Assembly (NCBI GenBank): GCA_002436185.1
Contig: DJKX01000061.1
Location: forward strand, 1 to 15,966
Direction of reading: 5' to 3'
Origin: Fidelibacterota bacterium UBA6531
GTDB taxonomy: Bacteria > Fidelibacterota > Marinisomatia > Marinisomatales > TCS55
Length of the DNA: 15,966 bases
Positions 15,385 to 15,966 of this stretch are shown in pieces (positions within the stretch are counted from its first letter, which is position 1; every line of letters starts with the position of its first letter). Position numbers and translations under genes: made by a program. A model generated the notes under the pieces. That model saw nothing but the letters and a program-made list of their open reading frames with translations, did no database searches and had not been told where the DNA came from.

Positions 15385-15966
15385 GTTTCATCATTTCAAT
15401 GAATTGTTGGAAAAGGTAGCGGCTGTCATGGGGGCCAGGGCTGGCTTCTGGATGATATTGGACTGAAAATGCTGGGATATCCTTGCAACGGATTCCTTCT
15501 GAAGTATTGTCATTGAGATTTACATGGGTGGGGATTACATTTTCCGGGAGAGTATCCAAGTCAACAGCAAAACCATGATTCTGGCTGGTAATCTCCACTA
15601 CCCCAGATTCCAAATTCTTTACCGGGTGGTTGAGCCCTCTATGACCAAATTTTAATTTGAATGTTTTGGCTCCTAATGCCAGTGCCAATATTTGATGACC
15701 CAGACATATACCAAAAATGGGGTTTTTACCCAATAGTCCTTGAACTGTTTCAATACCGTAGGTTACTGCAGCGGGATCTCCTGGACCATTGGAAAGAAAA
15801 ATGCCGTTTGGTTCGAATTCTAATATTTCTTTCGCCGTTGTTTGTGCAGGAAAAACAGTAATATCACAGCCATGGTTTTCCAAAAGGCGTAAAATATTTT
15901 GTTTGATCCCAAAATCTATGGCAGCCACCTTGAATCTCGATCCATTTGAATTCCACTGATAGGATG
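15368..15966 (-). CDS. carA: Carbamoyl-phosphate synthase small subunit, C-terminal part (partial)
   Basis: This is the glutamine amidotransferase subunit that supplies ammonia to CarB. Only the last ~199 codons are visible; the gene runs off the right edge. The open frame continues upstream of the GTG at 15928 with NSNGSRFKVAAIDFGIKQNI, so that GTG is an internal Val codon, not the start. The class I glutaminase domain is intact: nucleophile Cys in GICLGHQ, and the His and Glu of QYHPEASPGP near the C-terminus. IFLSNGPGDP and NHPVK are also present. It ends in KRAKKN-stop inside carB. Confidence 0.95.
   Translation of the reverse strand, partial: SYQWNSNGSRFKVAAIDFGIKQNILRLLENHGCDITVFPAQTTAKEILEFEPNGIFLSNGPGDPAAVTYGIETVQGLLGKNPIFGICLGHQILALALGAKTFKLKFGHRGLNHPVKNLESGVVEITSQNHGFAVDLDTLPENVIPTHVNLNDNTSEGIRCKDIPAFSVQYHPEASPGPHDSRYLFQQFIEMMKRAKKN

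Noticed and set aside
15368..15928. CarA starting at the GTG at 15928 as a complete 186-residue protein.
   Set aside because: The same frame stays open to the window edge and encodes sequence leading into the conserved KVAAIDFG segment, so the gene is truncated by the window, not short.

Overview
The window is about 16 kb of moderately AT-rich bacterial chromosome with housekeeping genes and no mobile elements, rRNA, tRNA or CRISPR arrays that I can see. The left edge carries the N-terminus of a secreted protein with a carboxypeptidase-regulatory-like domain, the usual start of SusC-type TonB-dependent receptors. This points to the FCB group (Bacteroidota relatives). The mix of a SusC-like N-terminus, weak or absent Shine-Dalgarno sites, frequent TTG/GTG starts and a consensus sigma70 promoter would fit a Marinimicrobia-like lineage, but that placement is inference.

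Layout: (1) 1-245 (-), TonB receptor N-terminus, cut by the window edge. (2) 514-3342 (+), single-chain glycine decarboxylase gcvP. (3) A minus-strand block: asnB (asparagine synthetase), mtaB (tRNA ms2t6A methylthiotransferase) and a deoxynucleoside kinase, the last two overlapping by 4 bases. (4) A 401-base intergenic region (6961-7361) between divergent asnB and thrB. (5) A plus-strand block: thrB, thrC, a cystathionine gamma-synthase/lyase-type PLP enzyme, then an unusual PAS-UbiA (MenA-like) fusion. (6) A bidirectional terminator, then carB and the C-terminal part of carA on the minus strand, overlapping by 17 bases.

The most striking element is in the asnB leader. A near-perfect sigma70 promoter (TTGACA-17-TATAAA) is followed by a 35-codon reading frame with six consecutive Asn codons (9 Asn of 35). 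Then comes a 9-bp GC-centred hairpin with nine T residues, ending 26 bases before the asnB start codon. A G-rich segment just after the Asn codons can pair with the 5' arm of that terminator. This is the full architecture of ribosome-mediated transcription attenuation, with asparagine as the sensed amino acid and asparagine synthetase as the target.

Much of the window is aspartate-family and nitrogen metabolism: asparagine (asnB), threonine (thrB, thrC), the methionine/cysteine branch (the CGS-type enzyme), carbamoyl phosphate from glutamine (carAB) and glycine cleavage (gcvP). The PAS-prenyltransferase fusion is the other structural novelty.
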